Positions 38,409-51,300 of a DNA stretch of 64,000 nucleotides are shown one piece after another. The stretch is from positions 3,925,501 through 3,989,500 of the forward strand of contig CATNEN010000029.1 in assembly GCA_950097015.1 (NCBI GenBank), in the 5' to 3' direction. Positions within the stretch are counted from its first letter, which is position 1. The number at the start of each line of letters is the position of its first letter. The notes beneath the pieces were generated by a model, which was not told the origin of the DNA, did not search any database, and saw only the letters and a list, made by a program, of their open reading frames with translations. The DNA is from Macrostomum hystrix. Taxonomy: Eukaryota > Platyhelminthes > Macrostomidae. Position numbers and translations under genes: made by a program.

Positions 38409-41400
38409 CTGCAATAGAAAAGTGCAAAGTGTGCGGCATTGCATAGCTTCAGAGCTCGTTGAAGTGAATTTTAGCGCACCGCATCAACATTTCAGAGCTC
38501 TTAACAGCCGACCCACTTCAGGCCAGCGTCAATTGAATAGTTTACTTTAAAGGGCCTGGGAGTGTTAGTTGCTGAGTGGCGCCGGGGCGCGGGTTTTCAA
38601 GTGGCTGACCATTGGAATAATGAATCAAGGAAGTGGCATTGTGAGTGCGCTGGAGTCTGGGGTAGCCGCTGTCCGGTGGGCACAATGGGCCCCCCACAAC
38701 CCTCACACGCGTAGTTACGTCACACACGCAAGCATCCAGCAAGGAACTGCAACTCACGCTGTTCTGATCGGCCTGAGCTGCAGTCTCCGTTCTCAAGCTG
38801 GCCTGGGGCTGCTCTTCGTCAGCCGCGTCAGCCTTGGTGTTATCCGTGTTGGCGCCTGATCCAGCTGCAGAGGAGGCGGACTTCTGCCTCATCTGCCGCT
38901 GCAGCTGGAGATGGGAAGCCTTGTGCGGCTTACGAGGCCAGCCGGTAGGGAATATTCGGCGACCCCGAATGCCCAGCTTGGTGGCGAGTCGCTTGCCGAC
39001 GCTGCCTATGGAGGGCTTGGCGAATGGCCTCTTTGTGGCTGGACCGGCTGTTGAGGACTTGGACGGTGGAGGCGGAGGCGGCGGAGGCGGCTGAGGCTTC
39101 GGCAGTTGCTGCGGCGGCGTTGGCGGCGACTCCGGACTGTCGACACTTTCACTGCTGCTGTCGCCGCTGCTGCTGCTGCCGCTGTCTGTGCCGCTGCCGC
39201 TGCTCTCTGCACTGCTTTCTTCAATGCTGTCACCGACACCGACACCGCCGCTGCTGCTGCTGCTTGCAGCTTTTGTTTCCGGCTTTGGCGGCTGCAGCTT
39301 TCTGTAGTGTCCAAAGATTCAATGGCAAAAGTGTTTAGACTATAAAAATAATAAAAATATTAATAATTGATTACGTCTACCCGAATCGGGCCAGATGTGC
39401 AGCCGCAGCTATTGTGCTGCGAATCTGAAGGCTGCGTACGGCTGTTCAGTCCATGGACTGGGGGGACGCCACACCCACCCTCAATTACCCCAGCTAATGC
39501 TGGTACCCATTTAACAGCTGGGTGAACTGAAGCAATGCAGAGTTAAGTGTCTTGCTGAAGGACACAAATTGTTCACGTGGAGTCTGGAATCGAACCCCCG
39601 ACTTTCAATTCGTGAGTCTAACGCTCTAACCACTAGACTACATTTTTTCTAGATGATGATGATTATTCAGTCAGGGATTCAGACCAATGGTTGATAAGGA
39701 TCTCACCAAATTAAGGATCCCAGTGCAGCAGGCAGAGTCATAATAAGGTGTGATACATCATCACTTATAAGCATGCTATAATGAGCACGATTGAGCATTA
39801 TGTAAATCATTTTTTAGATTCCGTCTGTAGCGAAACAAGCTTCTTGGTCAGTCTAATAATATCCCTATTCCCTGAATCCCTATCTACATAATTTTCTCCC
39901 TTTCATCCCAAACTCGCTAATTGAGTTGGCGATATAGCTTGGTCGGGATATAGAATCAGGCGGGGCTACATTTTGAGTCCACCCAGCCTTCAGATCCCAA
40001 TCCGCATTGGTCCCCTGTCAAATCCTATATTCTGTACACACCATATACAGAGCTTATCAATTTTAAGCTTAATAAATGGCGAGGTTAAGGCCGGACAGAG
40101 GGGGGAGATCTTGGCGAGGAGATAAAAACCTGGAGGCTGGACAAACAAGACTGCAATGTGGGAAGCTGCGGGTGGGGTTCAAAATTAAGGGAGCAGGATA
40201 GGAGGGAGAATATACGCATAGGTGGGAAGAAGCATGGCTGGCTGACTGTCGCATCTCATGCGTGTGATATGCGATAACAATCTAAGTACTTACAATGCCT
40301 ATAAGATACAGGGAATACGTATAGAGGCCTGTTTATTTCCAATGAAATCAGATCTAACCATTGAATCTGCTCTGTTTTACATCTGAACTTTCGGCAATTT
40401 AAAGGAAAATTAAGTTTAAGTAAAGCATAGCTTAGTAACACAAGAGCAGGGAATGGTGCCCTCATTTGCATGGCCCGCCCGCAGTTCCAGAATGGAGGCG
40501 GCTAGAGAGGCATGTGAAATCGATGCCGTTTTTTCTAGACCAACTCCCCTTTTCACACTAAATGGGAGTCTATCCCATAGACCGGGCCCTAGCAACTAGA
40601 TTTCAAGCTTGAACAATCCTAATGGGTGTGCGCAATGCATTCTAACCGAGTCTCCCCTTTTAGAGTGACGTCACTACACTAGGCGAGAATAGAATAGAAA
40701 TTCTGTTTCAAATAGGAAATAATACACCATTTAGACTTTATTTAGCATACAGTCAAGGCTTACTTGTTATATTCTTGAATGAGCCGCTTGTCCAGAATAT
40801 TCTTCTCCGGCTCCCAGGTGCTGTCCCTGAGAAGGAAAATTAGTTTTATTTAGTTTTGCTTAGTCCTGATTTAGGTGCGGTTAATTAAAAATTATTTAAA
40901 CTGTGCTTTAACTCATTAAATTGCACTTACTTAACAGACCAGCCCTTCCATTTCACGAGGTACTCCGTGCGACCCTGTAAAGAGAAGAAAATGAAAGAAA
41001 CGTTTAAAATGATTTGTTCGCAGTATTATATTATATAAAATTCCAAGGCTATAGATTAGCCATGCCAATACTTATATATATGAATGCATTCGATGTGAAA
41101 ATAGAATAGGTAAACACGAGATCTAGATCTCTAGATCTGGTACGAGCGTAGATCGTAGATCTAGCCACAGTCCCACATCAAATGATTGATGCAATGATAG
41201 CCACTTTGTCAGATCTAAATCAACACCAAAAAAGAAGCAAATAAATTATTTAAACAAATTCAGTTTTTTTTGTTTTCCTTTAAACAATAAGGCGGGAATA
41301 TTTCCCACTTGGTGACACCTACAGCAGACAGCTGTAGAGCCATCCGAATCACAAAAGGGTCACATATCCTATTGAAGACAAAGTAAATAAAAAACAAAGC

Positions 41401-43528
41401 TTCTAAAGAACGAAAATGCGATCCCACTTGAATTCACACAGACATCCTGAAACAGTAAACTTGAGTTGAATTTCGATAGGACGGGGACAGGATGCTGGGG
41501 ATGAGACTGGTAGCTGCATCGTGCGTGGGATTATATAAAATTTGGATAGCAAGGCAGCAGACGTAGCAGGGCCTTACAGCTGTTTTTTCATCAATGGAAC
41601 AGACAAAGGCTTTGTCAATGTGAAACTATCTGAATGTCCCCAAAAATTGTGTGTGGGGGTGGGAGACTGAACACGAAATGGGTGCTGGGGAATCGGTGAT
41701 GCAATCTGTCCCCTTGGCCAGGGCTAGCAGTTCCAACATCCAACAACTGTCTCCCTTCCAATATTAAAATGGGAAAACTGCGGTGGTCCAGCGAAAAAGT
41801 CGGACAAGGTTCTAATATTATATATATATGCATTATAGATAGGCTTTGAATACAATGAAATGAATTCTCTCGCGAATACACACACACTCTCTCTCGCACA
41901 AAACCCTGTGCGCTGCCGATGACGTAATAACAGACCCCTAAAGAGCAAAGACACACAACAGACGGCTGGACCGAGGCACCCTACCCGAGCTCTGCCTCGG
42001 ATACGCCCGAGCCCAGGCGCACGCTGAACACATTTCCCCTAGGCTTCACCCCCCACGAACCCCCAATGCCCCAAGCTATCCCCATAGCTAGGGCACCTGG
42101 CACTTCAATTCACTGGCTAGTATGATAATGGAATGTGAAAAATCTATCATATGTAGTGATAGTAGCACGAGAGTTGGAAAATGGATTGAGTACTCAAATA
42201 ATAACTGCTTGTCAAATTGACATCCGACTCTATATATATAATATATACAGACTTAGACTAAGAACTCTAATTTATCTATAGATCCATAATAGGCCTATCT
42301 AAACTAAATATAGCAAACGAGAATTTTAAGCTTCTCTTCCGAAAATCCCTAAAAGCCCTAGGGAGCCCTCTTCCTCCCCCCACCGTCGGCTCCAGTCCTC
42401 TTCAAATCCTCTCTTCCCTTTGCTAGCCCTCTGGCCCGGCCTCGCTCAACCTCAAATCCCCTACCCGGCAAAAATGCACACGGATAGGCAGGAATGAGCA
42501 TAATGATTGCCTATGCCCATTCGCTTTCTCTTTTTTATCCGAGTCTGTGAATAAGAAGGCAAGGCTGGGATATCCGAGGCAAATTTATTGCCAATTCATA
42601 ACAATATCAGGAATATAGTGAATTACTTAGGTCAGTGTCGGACAAGAGTTAGAATTTCACCCCGCTGAGGATCGGAGCTGAAGGAAATGAGGAAAACGGG
42701 AGCAGAATCCTGATGATTGTCTGCGTTCGCTGTTTAGCATAAGTGGGTAAATGTCCAGGCCTGCTTCTAGCTGAAAACCTAAATAAACAAAGGGAGAAAT
42801 TGGAAAGGCAAAAGAAGTTTCTCTCCTTCCATCCTTTGTTCCAGACAATCGAAGCATCCCAGCATTTCCTGCTTACACACTGTACGGATAGCTTGCTTCC
42901 AGCATACGAAATTTTTCCACTTCATTTTGCTTTTCAGGAATCGGATTCTATTCTATGGTCTAAACCCACGGCCAGACAGCCAACCTAAAGTGGTTGCGTC
43001 ACATCAAAAATAGAACGAGGCCCACCTGTGTCCCGTACCTACCTGAACACAGGTCTTATTATATACGAAAAGTTTTACTAAAACTGTCAGTGGCTGTTCA
43101 GATGAAATCTTATTGAATGAAATGCATTAAAATTCGTTCGGAATGACATGAATTAATGAATTAGTCTGAATGACATCGGAAGATGTCATTCAGACTAATT
43201 TGTTTAGTACAGTTACAGTATAAGGATAAGTTCTAATCTTATAACGTTTTTTATGAAAACTTTTTTCTCGGGTACGTTATTAAAAAGCCCATTACTTATT
43301 AAGTTTCAAGTTCTTGTTTCCTCGCATTGATCTCTTATCAAGGCTATAAGATAACGTGCCCTAAGCCTATTCACGATGATGCCTAGTCACGTGATATGAT
43401 ATATATTAAAAAGTCATATTGTGATGCAAATCTGTGGACGAAATAATAAAATGATCGATAAAAGTTTCTGTGCTTACCGAACGAATCCGCTTGTCGAGGA
43501 GTCTGTCTGCACTGTAAACGTCGCTCAT
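35892..43528 (-). CDS. Pc: Polycomb/CBX chromodomain protein (whole gene, five exons)
   Basis: Exons 43478-43528, 40931-40974, 40764-40826, 38758-39301 and 35892-38408 join in frame with GT-AG junctions to 1072 residues. The protein should read H3K27me3 as a subunit of canonical PRC1. Residues 1-53 are a Polycomb-class chromodomain (VYSADRLLDKR, EYLVKWKGW, STWEPEKNILDKRLI) with aromatic cage Tyr5, Trp26 and Trp29. A basic block near 150-200 and an AT-hook (KRKRGRPKGSK, about 487-497) suggest DNA contact. A C-box-like segment (about 536-561, ending FRESPDPVGFF) matches the RING1-binding box of CBX proteins. A long Ala/Gln/Pro-rich tail follows, with PMDLS (about 1041-1045), a CtBP-type motif. 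The protein is much longer than the usual 160-560 residues of CBX proteins, and its C-box is internal. Confidence 0.94.
38758..39301 (-). CDS. Pc: Polycomb gene exon 4
   Basis: A 544-nt exon with 181 full codons. The first base completes a lysine codon, and it ends in phase 0 at a gtgagt donor. It holds a Ser/Glu-rich stretch, a polyproline run, then a basic segment with RPFAKPSIGSVGKRLATKLG and RGRRIFPTGW. The frame was chosen because it joins both neighbours; other frames in this region are also open because of CAG-type repeats. Confidence 0.85.
39364..39645 (-). mobile_element. tRNA-derived SINE, family A, copy 2 (Polycomb intron 3)
   Basis: Close to the copy at 18403: same body and a tRNA-like head with a B-box region at 39586-39603 and an A-box region at 39620-39642. 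It lies in the same orientation as the host gene, in intron 39302-40763. Confidence 0.88.
39650..40760 (-). other. Rest of Polycomb intron 3
   Basis: Ordinary A/T-rich intron sequence; no second gene, tRNA-like box or tandem repeat recognised. Confidence 0.6.
40764..40826 (-). CDS. Pc: Polycomb gene exon 3
   Basis: A 63-nt exon coding DSTWEPEKNILDKRLIQEYN between split lysine codons. The acceptor is ...cttctcag and the donor gtaagcc. It completes the chromodomain. Confidence 0.95.
40931..40974 (-). CDS. Pc: Polycomb gene exon 2
   Basis: A 44-nt exon coding GRTEYLVKWKGWSV plus two bases of a lysine codon. The acceptor is ...tttacag and the donor gtaagtgc. It carries the two cage tryptophans. 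Confidence 0.95.
40975..43477 (-). other. Polycomb intron 1
   Basis: 2503 bp. It contains a perfect 19-bp inverted repeat with a GGAA loop at 43159-43200 and a cluster of nested GATC/CTAG palindromes at 41120-41165. Open frames at 41615-41956 and 42657-42988 show no domain. Confidence 0.75.
43159..43200. repeat. Perfect 19-bp inverted repeat
   Basis: Arms aattagtctgaatgacatc (43159-43177) and its exact complement (43182-43200) around ggaa. It sits in Polycomb intron 1, about 280 bp from exon 1. It is too short for a usual animal pre-miRNA and might be the footprint of a fold-back element. Confidence 0.9.
43478..43528 (-). CDS. Pc: Polycomb gene exon 1
   Basis: Seventeen codons from the ATG at 43528, starting MSDVYSADRLLDKRIRS and ending at a gtaagc donor in phase 0. 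It encodes the first chromodomain strand, including the cage tyrosine. The 54 bp upstream of the start recur at 45433. Confidence 0.93.
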
Positions 43529-43532
43529 TTTT

Positions 43533-43586
43533 CTTGGTCGTTTGATGATGCTGATCTTTCTTCAAAAATAGTCAGCAATCGCTTTC
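43533..43586 (-). promoter_or_regulatory. Polycomb 5' leader, duplicated segment (copy A)
   Basis: 54 bp ending four bases before the ATG. They match 45433-45485 except for one missing T. Probably 5' UTR or core promoter. Confidence 0.6.
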
Positions 43587-45432
43587 ACTGATCAGCTCTG
43601 GGGGATTAGGATAAAACAATATATTTAGGGAATAGCTAAGGAAACCTAAAGCTCGAAAAAGAGGAGCAAAATAAAATGGGAATAGGTCCTATGCTAGACT
43701 ATTTCGAATGTAAGGCTCTAGAAGGCAGCAGGCCTATGTTTTGGCTTGCCTCTGCCTCTGCCTAGACTGGGCGTGTGCGTGTGTGTGGTGAGACCCTTGC
43801 CGGCTGAATAAAATCAATAGGGCCAGTGAACGCCTGGGTTATATTCAGAGGGGTAAAAGAGGCGGGGGAGGGAGGAGGTTGACTAGGGGGAGGGTGAGAA
43901 AGTGGGGTTGTTCGACCCCCTACCTCACAACCCCACCTCGGCCTCCGTTCCACAAATTTTCGTTGCGGCTCCCCCCTAGTCCCATTGGGTGCGGCACTTC
44001 TGGGCTCAGAGCGGCAGCCCGTCGGCCTTGCAGATTGTGGAGAATTTTGGTTGGCTGGGCCGGCTTAGAGGAGGGTGGGTAGGGTTGTCACAACGCACAT
44101 TTAGCCTTTTTTTACCCAAATGCGAAACAAGTTTATTGACGAAGGCGCCCGCGAGCGGGGCGGGGGGAAAGGAAGTTGACTGGAACGTCAGCGAGATTTT
44201 GCTGGAGCCCAGCGAATGAGAGAATTGGGATGGGTAGAGTGAGAGAGAAAATAGTCAGGCTGAGAGAAGAGGGCTGTGGGCTTTTGGCAATTAGTTTGGA
44301 AAGGCTTGGCTCAACCCACCTCAACCTCCAAAGCCTTGGCAAAAAACCCGTTCTGAACTGAAATTGTGAATAAAGCAAGAGGCTTGGAAAATATTCTTCG
44401 TTCCAAGCCAAGCGCCGACGCACCACCCCAATACCCACAACCCCAAACCCGCCACCCCATCCGACACTCACTCCTAAACCCTCCAAGCAGCCCCTGACTG
44501 ACACGACACGGGCAGCGCGGGGCGGATGGGGTGGCGGAGGGAATGGCGGAGGCCCTGTGAACACGTGGGTCTTAACAGGGAAGGAAGTTAAAGGAAGGAA
44601 AGCCCCCCTATGGGGGTGTGGGGGAGGGTTTGGCAAGCCAACCAAAGTAAACAGCTGCGGAGCGCCCGATAGAAAAGGCTTGTATAGCTATGGGCCGCGA
44701 AGGTTGGGGCAGTAGAAATGAGAGAAAAAAAAAGAAGACAGCGAGGAAGCCGCCAACCCGGCCGCCCTGACGAGCTAAGCCTGCGCTGTGCGCCCGAAGC
44801 CCATCCAGACCGCCTCAACCACCCCACTCCCAACCTCTCGGGGCGAGGGGTGGGGCAGACGGAGAGCGCCAGCGCGCACTGGGAATGAGAGCGAGTAAGT
44901 GAGAGAGGGAAGAAGCCAGGGAGAGACGGAACAGTTCAGAGGGGGGCACTGCTTCTTCTTACAATCTACCCCTCCTCCTAACTTCGTCCTCGGTGTGTAT
45001 CTACTGCAAAATTTGCGATTTAATGTCGAGTCGACGGGCTAAAGGAAACGGAGGAAGGGGGAAGCTCGGTGGCGGCGGGGAAGGGTGGGCAAGACGAGGG
45101 AAAAATGGAGAAGAAATATGAATGCCGGGGCCAGAAGACAAGCAAGCAACGCCCTCAGGCAGGCGAGCACTGTCAAAGCATTTTATTATTAGAGCGAGAG
45201 ATAGAGAGCAGAAGTCTGTGGGCAGCCTGTGTTGCAGCGATGAAATATTATCAAAGCTAGTATTGATTCAGGCAATAATATGTCGATTATGTGTCGACGT
45301 TAATATGTCGACAATTTTGTTGGCTTACTTACTAAGCGCGATTGAAAATCGATTGGTTGACTATCTGAAAGCTATATATTGTTGTGTGACTTTAAAATTT
45401 GTTTTGTTTAAACGTTTTGTTTCTGTTTGTTC
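43587..45432. other. GC-rich region upstream of the Polycomb gene
   Basis: From about 43740 to 45080 the sequence is clearly richer in G and C than its flanks, with many CCCC/GGGG runs. Its position just 5' of exon 1 suggests a CpG-type promoter region (inference). Long frames such as 44133-44645 on the minus strand are proline-rich without a recognisable domain, so I do not call a gene. Confidence 0.45.
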
Positions 45433-45485
45433 CTTGGTCGTTTGATGATGCTGATCTTCTTCAAAAATAGTCAGCAATCGCTTTC
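45433..45485 (-). repeat. Duplicate of Polycomb leader (copy B)
   Basis: 53 of 54 positions match 43533-43586. It is followed, in the minus direction, by unrelated sequence with no ATGAGC, so it is not a second exon 1. Confidence 0.85.
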
Positions 45486-45544
45486 GATTCTGCATTGCCT
45501 GCACGTCAATGCATTCTATAAGGGCTATCTTACACCTAATTCCT

Positions 45545-47367
45545 GACTCAATACACACTGGATGATAGATTCAATATACACTGGATGATAGATTCAATAT
45601 ACACTGGATGATTGATTCAATACACACTGGATGATAGATTCACTATACACTGGATGATAGATTCAATATACACTGGATGATAGATTCAATATACACTGGA
45701 TGATCGATTCAATATACACTGGATGATCGATTCAATATACACTGGATGATCGATTCAATATACACTGGATGATCGATTCAATATACACTGGATGATCGAT
45801 TCAATATACACTGGATGATCGATTCATTATACACTGGATGATAGATTCAATATACACTGGATGATTGATTCAATATACACTGGATGATAGATTCAATATA
45901 CACTGGATGATAGATTCTATATACACTGGATGATAGATTCAATATACACTGGATGATAGATTCACTATACACTGGATGATAGATTCAATATACACTGGAT
46001 GATAGATTCAATATACACTGGATGATCGATTCAATATACACTGGATGATCGATTCAATATACACTGGATGATCGATTCAATATACACTGGATGATCGATT
46101 CAATATACACTGGATGATCGATTCAATATACACTGGATGATCGATTCATTATACACTGGATGATCGATTCACTATACACTGCATGGATGATCGATTCAAT
46201 ATACACTGGATGATAGATTCAATATACACTGGATGATAGATTCAATATACACTGGATGATAGATTCTATATACACTGGATGATCGATTCAATATACACTG
46301 GATGATAGATTCAATATACACTGGATGATCGATTCAATATACACTGGATGATAGATTCAATATACACTGGATGATAGATTCAATATACACTGGATGATAG
46401 ATTCAATATACACTGGATGATAGATTCAATATACACTGGATGATAGATTCACTATACACTGGATGATAGATTCAATATACACTGCATGGATGATCGATTC
46501 AATATACACTGGATGATCGATTCAATATACACTGGATGATCGATTCAATATACACTGGATGATCGATTCAATATACACTGGATGATCGATTCAATATACA
46601 CTGGATGATCGATTCAATACACACTGGATGATCGATTCATTATACACTGGATGATCGATTCACTATACACTGCATGGATGATCGATTCAATATACACTGG
46701 ATGATCGATTCAATATACACTGGATGATAGATTCAATATACACTGGATGATAGATTCAATATACACTGGATGATAGATTCACTATACACTGGATGATCGA
46801 TTCAATATACACTGGATGATCGATTCAATATACACTGGATGATAGATTCAATATACACTGGATGATAGATTCAATATACACTGGATGATAGATTCAATAT
46901 ACACTGGATGATAGATTCAATATACACTGGATGATAGATTCACTATACACTGGATGATAGATTCAATATACACTGCATGGATGATCGATTCAATATACAC
47001 TGGATGATCGATTCAATATACACTGGATGATCGATTCAATATACACTGGATGATCGATTCAATATACACTGGATGATCGATTCAATATACACTGGATGAT
47101 CGATTCAATATACACTGGATGATCGATTCACTATACACTGGATGATAGATTCACTATACACTGGATGATAGATTCAATATACACTGGATGATAGATTCAA
47201 TATACACTGGAGGATAGATTCAATATACACTGGATGATAGATTCAATATACACTGGACGATCGATTCAATATACACTGGATGATTGATTAAATATACACT
47301 GGATGTTAGATTCAATATACACTGGATGATCGACTCAATATACACTGGATGATAGATTCAATACACT
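45545..47367. repeat. 23-bp minisatellite with 491-bp higher-order repeat (about 79 units)
   Basis: Unit ggatgatcgattcaatatacact, in which the cga site alternates with aga and caa with cat or act. The variant ctgcatgg occurs at 46179, 46482, 46670 and 46973, that is with spacings 303, 188 and 303, giving a 491-bp higher-order period. Confidence 0.95.
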
Positions 47368-47862
47368 GGAGATCGCACAGGTAGATGAGACAGATGAGAC
47401 AGCATAGGTAGAGGAGATTTCACAGTTAGATGAGACAGATGAGATAGCATAGGTAGAGGAGATTTCCCAGTTAGATGAGACAGATGAGATAGCATAGGTA
47501 GAGGAGATTTCACAGTTAGATGAGACAGATGAGATAGCATAGGTAGAGGAGATTTCACAGTTAGATGAGACAGATGAGATAGCATAGGTAGAGTAGATTT
47601 CACAGTTAGATGAGACAGATGAGATAGCATAGGTAGAGGAGATTTCCCAGTTAGATGAGACAGATGAGATAGCATAGGTAGAGGAGATTTCACAGTTAGA
47701 TGAGACAGATGAGATAGCATAGGTAGAGGAGATTTCACAGTTAGATGAGACAGATGAGATAGCATAGGTAGAGGAGATTTCCCAGTTAGATGAGACAGAT
47801 GAGATAGCATAGGTAGAGGAGATTTCACAGTTAGATGAGACAGATGAGATAGCATAGGTAGA
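47368..47862. repeat. 45-bp minisatellite (11 units)
   Basis: The unit reads agatttcacagttagatgag followed by acagatgagatagcataggt and agagg. A few units have ccc instead of cac. The minus frame (SHLTVKSPLPML) is open because 45 is divisible by three. Confidence 0.95.
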
Positions 47863-48305
47863 GTTTTTTTATTTTTGTTTATTTGACGAATTTCTTTAGT
47901 TCATGCACAGCTACACTAAATAACATTACTACTGTTAATAATGCAATGACACTTGACTGACACCTGTCGTTTCTTATTAAGTTAGTACACAAATGAGTAA
48001 TGCTCCGTACCTGCATACTAGGGGATTATTATATTATAGTCTACGTATGCTTGGGAGTGACGGGATGTGTCCACAACACTTCAAACACCGCAAATACACA
48101 CACACACTTCTGCGGTGTGGGTGGCGCTGAAAGGTGTGTGTGCGTGTGAGGAACGCATGGAAAAATAAACTCTTCAAGCTCTCTTCCTCTCGCCCACTAA
48201 TCTATCCCTCTCTTTCTTCGTAAGCAGCGCCTGCAGTGTGGTTAGAACACGCGAGGATCACTGTATGGGCTCTAGTGCACTGGGGCATTTTTAAGTAGGA
48301 ACTTC
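47863..48305. other. Spacer, no gene seen
   Basis: Ordinary sequence with a short CA/GT-rich patch at 48095-48145. Confidence 0.55.
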
Positions 48306-51300
48306 CACTTCTTCAGGTTGGTTCACTAACCTGCCATTTCTTCAGGTTGGTTCACTAACCTGCCATTTCTTCAGGTTGGCTCATTAACCTGCCATTTCTT
48401 CAGGTTGGTTCATTAACCTGCCATTTCTTCAGGTTGGTTCATTAACCTGCCAGTTCTTCAGGTTGGTTCACTAACCTGCCATTTCTTCAGGTTGGCTCAT
48501 TAACCTGCCATTTCTTCAGGTTGGTTCATTAACCTGCCATTTCTTCAGGTTGGTTCATTAACCTGCCATTTCTTCAGGTTGACTCATTAACCTGCCATTT
48601 CTTCAGGTTGGTTCATTAACCTGCCATTTCTTCAGGTTGGCTCATTAACCCGCCATTTCTTCAGGTTGGTTCATTAACCTGCCATTTCTTCAGGTTGGCT
48701 CATTAACCTGCCATTTCTTCAGGTTGGTTCATTAACCTGCCATTTCTTCAGGTTGGTTCATTAACCTGCCAGTTCTTCAGGTTGGTTCATTAACCTGCCA
48801 GTTCTTCAGGTTGGTTCACTAACCTGCCATTTCTTCAGGTTGGCTCATTAACCTGCCATTTCTTCAGGTTGGTTCATTAACCTGCCATTTCTTCAGGTTG
48901 GTTCATTAACCTGCCATTTCTTCAGGTTGGTTCATTAACCTGCCATTTCTTCAGGTTGGTTCACTAACCTGCCATTTCTTCAGGTTGGCTCATTAACCTG
49001 CCATTTCTTCAGGTTGGTTCATTAACCTGCCATTTCTTCAGGTTGGTTCATTAACCTGCCAGTTCTTCAGGTTGGCTCATTAACCTGCCATTTCTTCAGG
49101 TTAGTTCATTAACCTGCCATTTCTTCAGGTTGGCTCATTAACCTGCCATTTCTTCAGGTTGGTTCATTAACCTGCCCCTTCTTCAGGTTGGTTCATTAAC
49201 CTGCCCCTTCTTCAGGTTGGTTCATTAACCTGCCCCTTCTTCAGGTTGGCTCATTAACCTGCCATTTCTTCAGGTTGGTTCATTAACCTGCCATTTCTTC
49301 AGGTTGGCTCATTAACCTGCCATTTCTTCAGGTTGGTTCATTAACCCGCCATTTCTTCAGGTTGGCTCATTAACCTGCCATTTCTTCAGGTTGGTTCATT
49401 AACCTGCCATTTCTTCAGGTTGGCTCATTAACCTGCCATTTCTTCAGGTTGGTTCATTAACCTGCCCCTTCTTCAGGTTGGCTCATTAACCTGCCATTTC
49501 TTCAGGTTGGTTCATTAACCTGCCCCTTCTTCAGGTTGGCTCATTAACCTGCCGTTTCTTCAGGTTGGCTCATTAACCTGCCATTTCTTCAGGTTGGCTC
49601 ATTAACCTGCCATTTCTTCAGGTTGGCTCATTAACCTGCCATTTCTTCAGGTTGGTTCATTAACCTGCCCCTTCTTCAGGTTGGCTCATTAACCTGCCAT
49701 TTCTGCAGGGTTGACTCATTAACCTGCCATTTCTTCAGGTTGGTTCATTAACCTGCCACTTCTTCAGGTTGGCTCATTAACCTGCCATTTCTTCAGGTTG
49801 GTTCATTAACCTGCCATTTCTTCAGGTTGGCTCATTAACCCGCCATTTCTTCAGGTTGACTCATTAACCTGCCATTTCTGCAGGGTTGACTCATTAACCT
49901 GCCATTTCTTCAGGTTGGCTCATTAACCTGCCATTTCTTCAGGTTGGCTCATTAACCTGCCATTTCTTCAGGTTGGCTCATTAACCTGCCATTTCTTCAG
50001 GTTGGTTCATTAACCTGCCATTTCTTCAGGTTGGCTCATTAACCTGCCATTTCTTCAGGTTGACTCATTAACCTGCCATTTCTTCAGGTTGGCTCATTAA
50101 CCTGCCATTTCTTCAGGTTGGTTCATTAACCTGCCATTTCTTCAGGTTGGCTCATTAACCCGCCATTTCTTCAGGTTGGCTCATTAACCTGCCATTTCTT
50201 CAGGTTGGCTCATTAACCTGCCATTTCTTCAGGTTGGTTCATTAACCTGCCATTTCTTCAGGTTGGCTCATTAACCTGCCATTTCTTCAGGTTGACTCAT
50301 TAACCTGCCATTTCTTCAGGTTGGCTCATTAACCTGCCATTTCTTCAGGTTGGTTCATTAACCTGCCATTTCTTCAGGTTGGTTCATTAACCTGCCATTT
50401 CTTCAGGTTGGCTCATTAACCTGCCATTTCTTCAGGTTGGTTCATTAACCTGCCCCTTCTTCAGGTTGGCTCATTAACCTGCCATTTCTTCAGGTTGGCT
50501 CATTAACCTGCCATTTCTTCAGGTTGGTTCATTAACCTGCCACTTCTTCAGGTTGGCTCATTAACCTGCCATTTCTTCAGGTTGGTTCATTAACCTGCCA
50601 TTTCTTCAGGTTGGCTCATTAACCCGCCATTTCTTCAGGTTGACTCATTAACCTGCCATTTCTGCAGGGTTGACTCATTAACCTGCCATTTCTTCAGGTT
50701 GGCTCATTAACCTGCCATTTCTTCAGGTTGGTTCATTAACCTGCCATTTCTTCAGGTTGGCTCATTAACCCGCCATTTCTTCAGGTTGACTCATTAACCT
50801 GCCATTTCTGCAGGGTTGACTCATTAACCTGCCATTTCTTCAGGTTGGCTCATTAACCTGCCATTTCTTCAGGTTGGCTCATTAACCTGCCATTTCTTCA
50901 GGTTGGCTCATTAACCCGCCATTTCTTCAGGTTGGCTCATTAACCTGCCATTTCTTCAGGTTGGCTCATTAACCTGCCATTTCTTCAGGTTGGTTCATTA
51001 ACCTGCCATTTCTTCAGGTTGGCTCATTAACCTGCCATTTCTTCAGGTTGACTCATTAACCTGCCATTTCTTCAGGTTGGCTCATTAACCTGCCATTTCT
51101 TCAGGTTGGTTCATTAACCTGCCATTTCTTCAGGTTGGCTCATTAACCTGCCATTTCTTCAGGTTGGCTCATTAACCTGCCATTTCTTCAGGTTGGCTCA
51201 TTAACCTGCCATTTCTTCAGGTTGGCTCATTAACCTGCCATTTCTTCAGGTTGACTCATTAACCTGCCATTTCTTCAGGTTGGCTCATTAACCTGCCATT

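Noticed and set aside
44133-44645. 170-codon proline-rich minus-strand frame upstream of the Polycomb gene
   Set aside because: Low-complexity reading of a GC-rich region; no domain and no splice link to exon 1.
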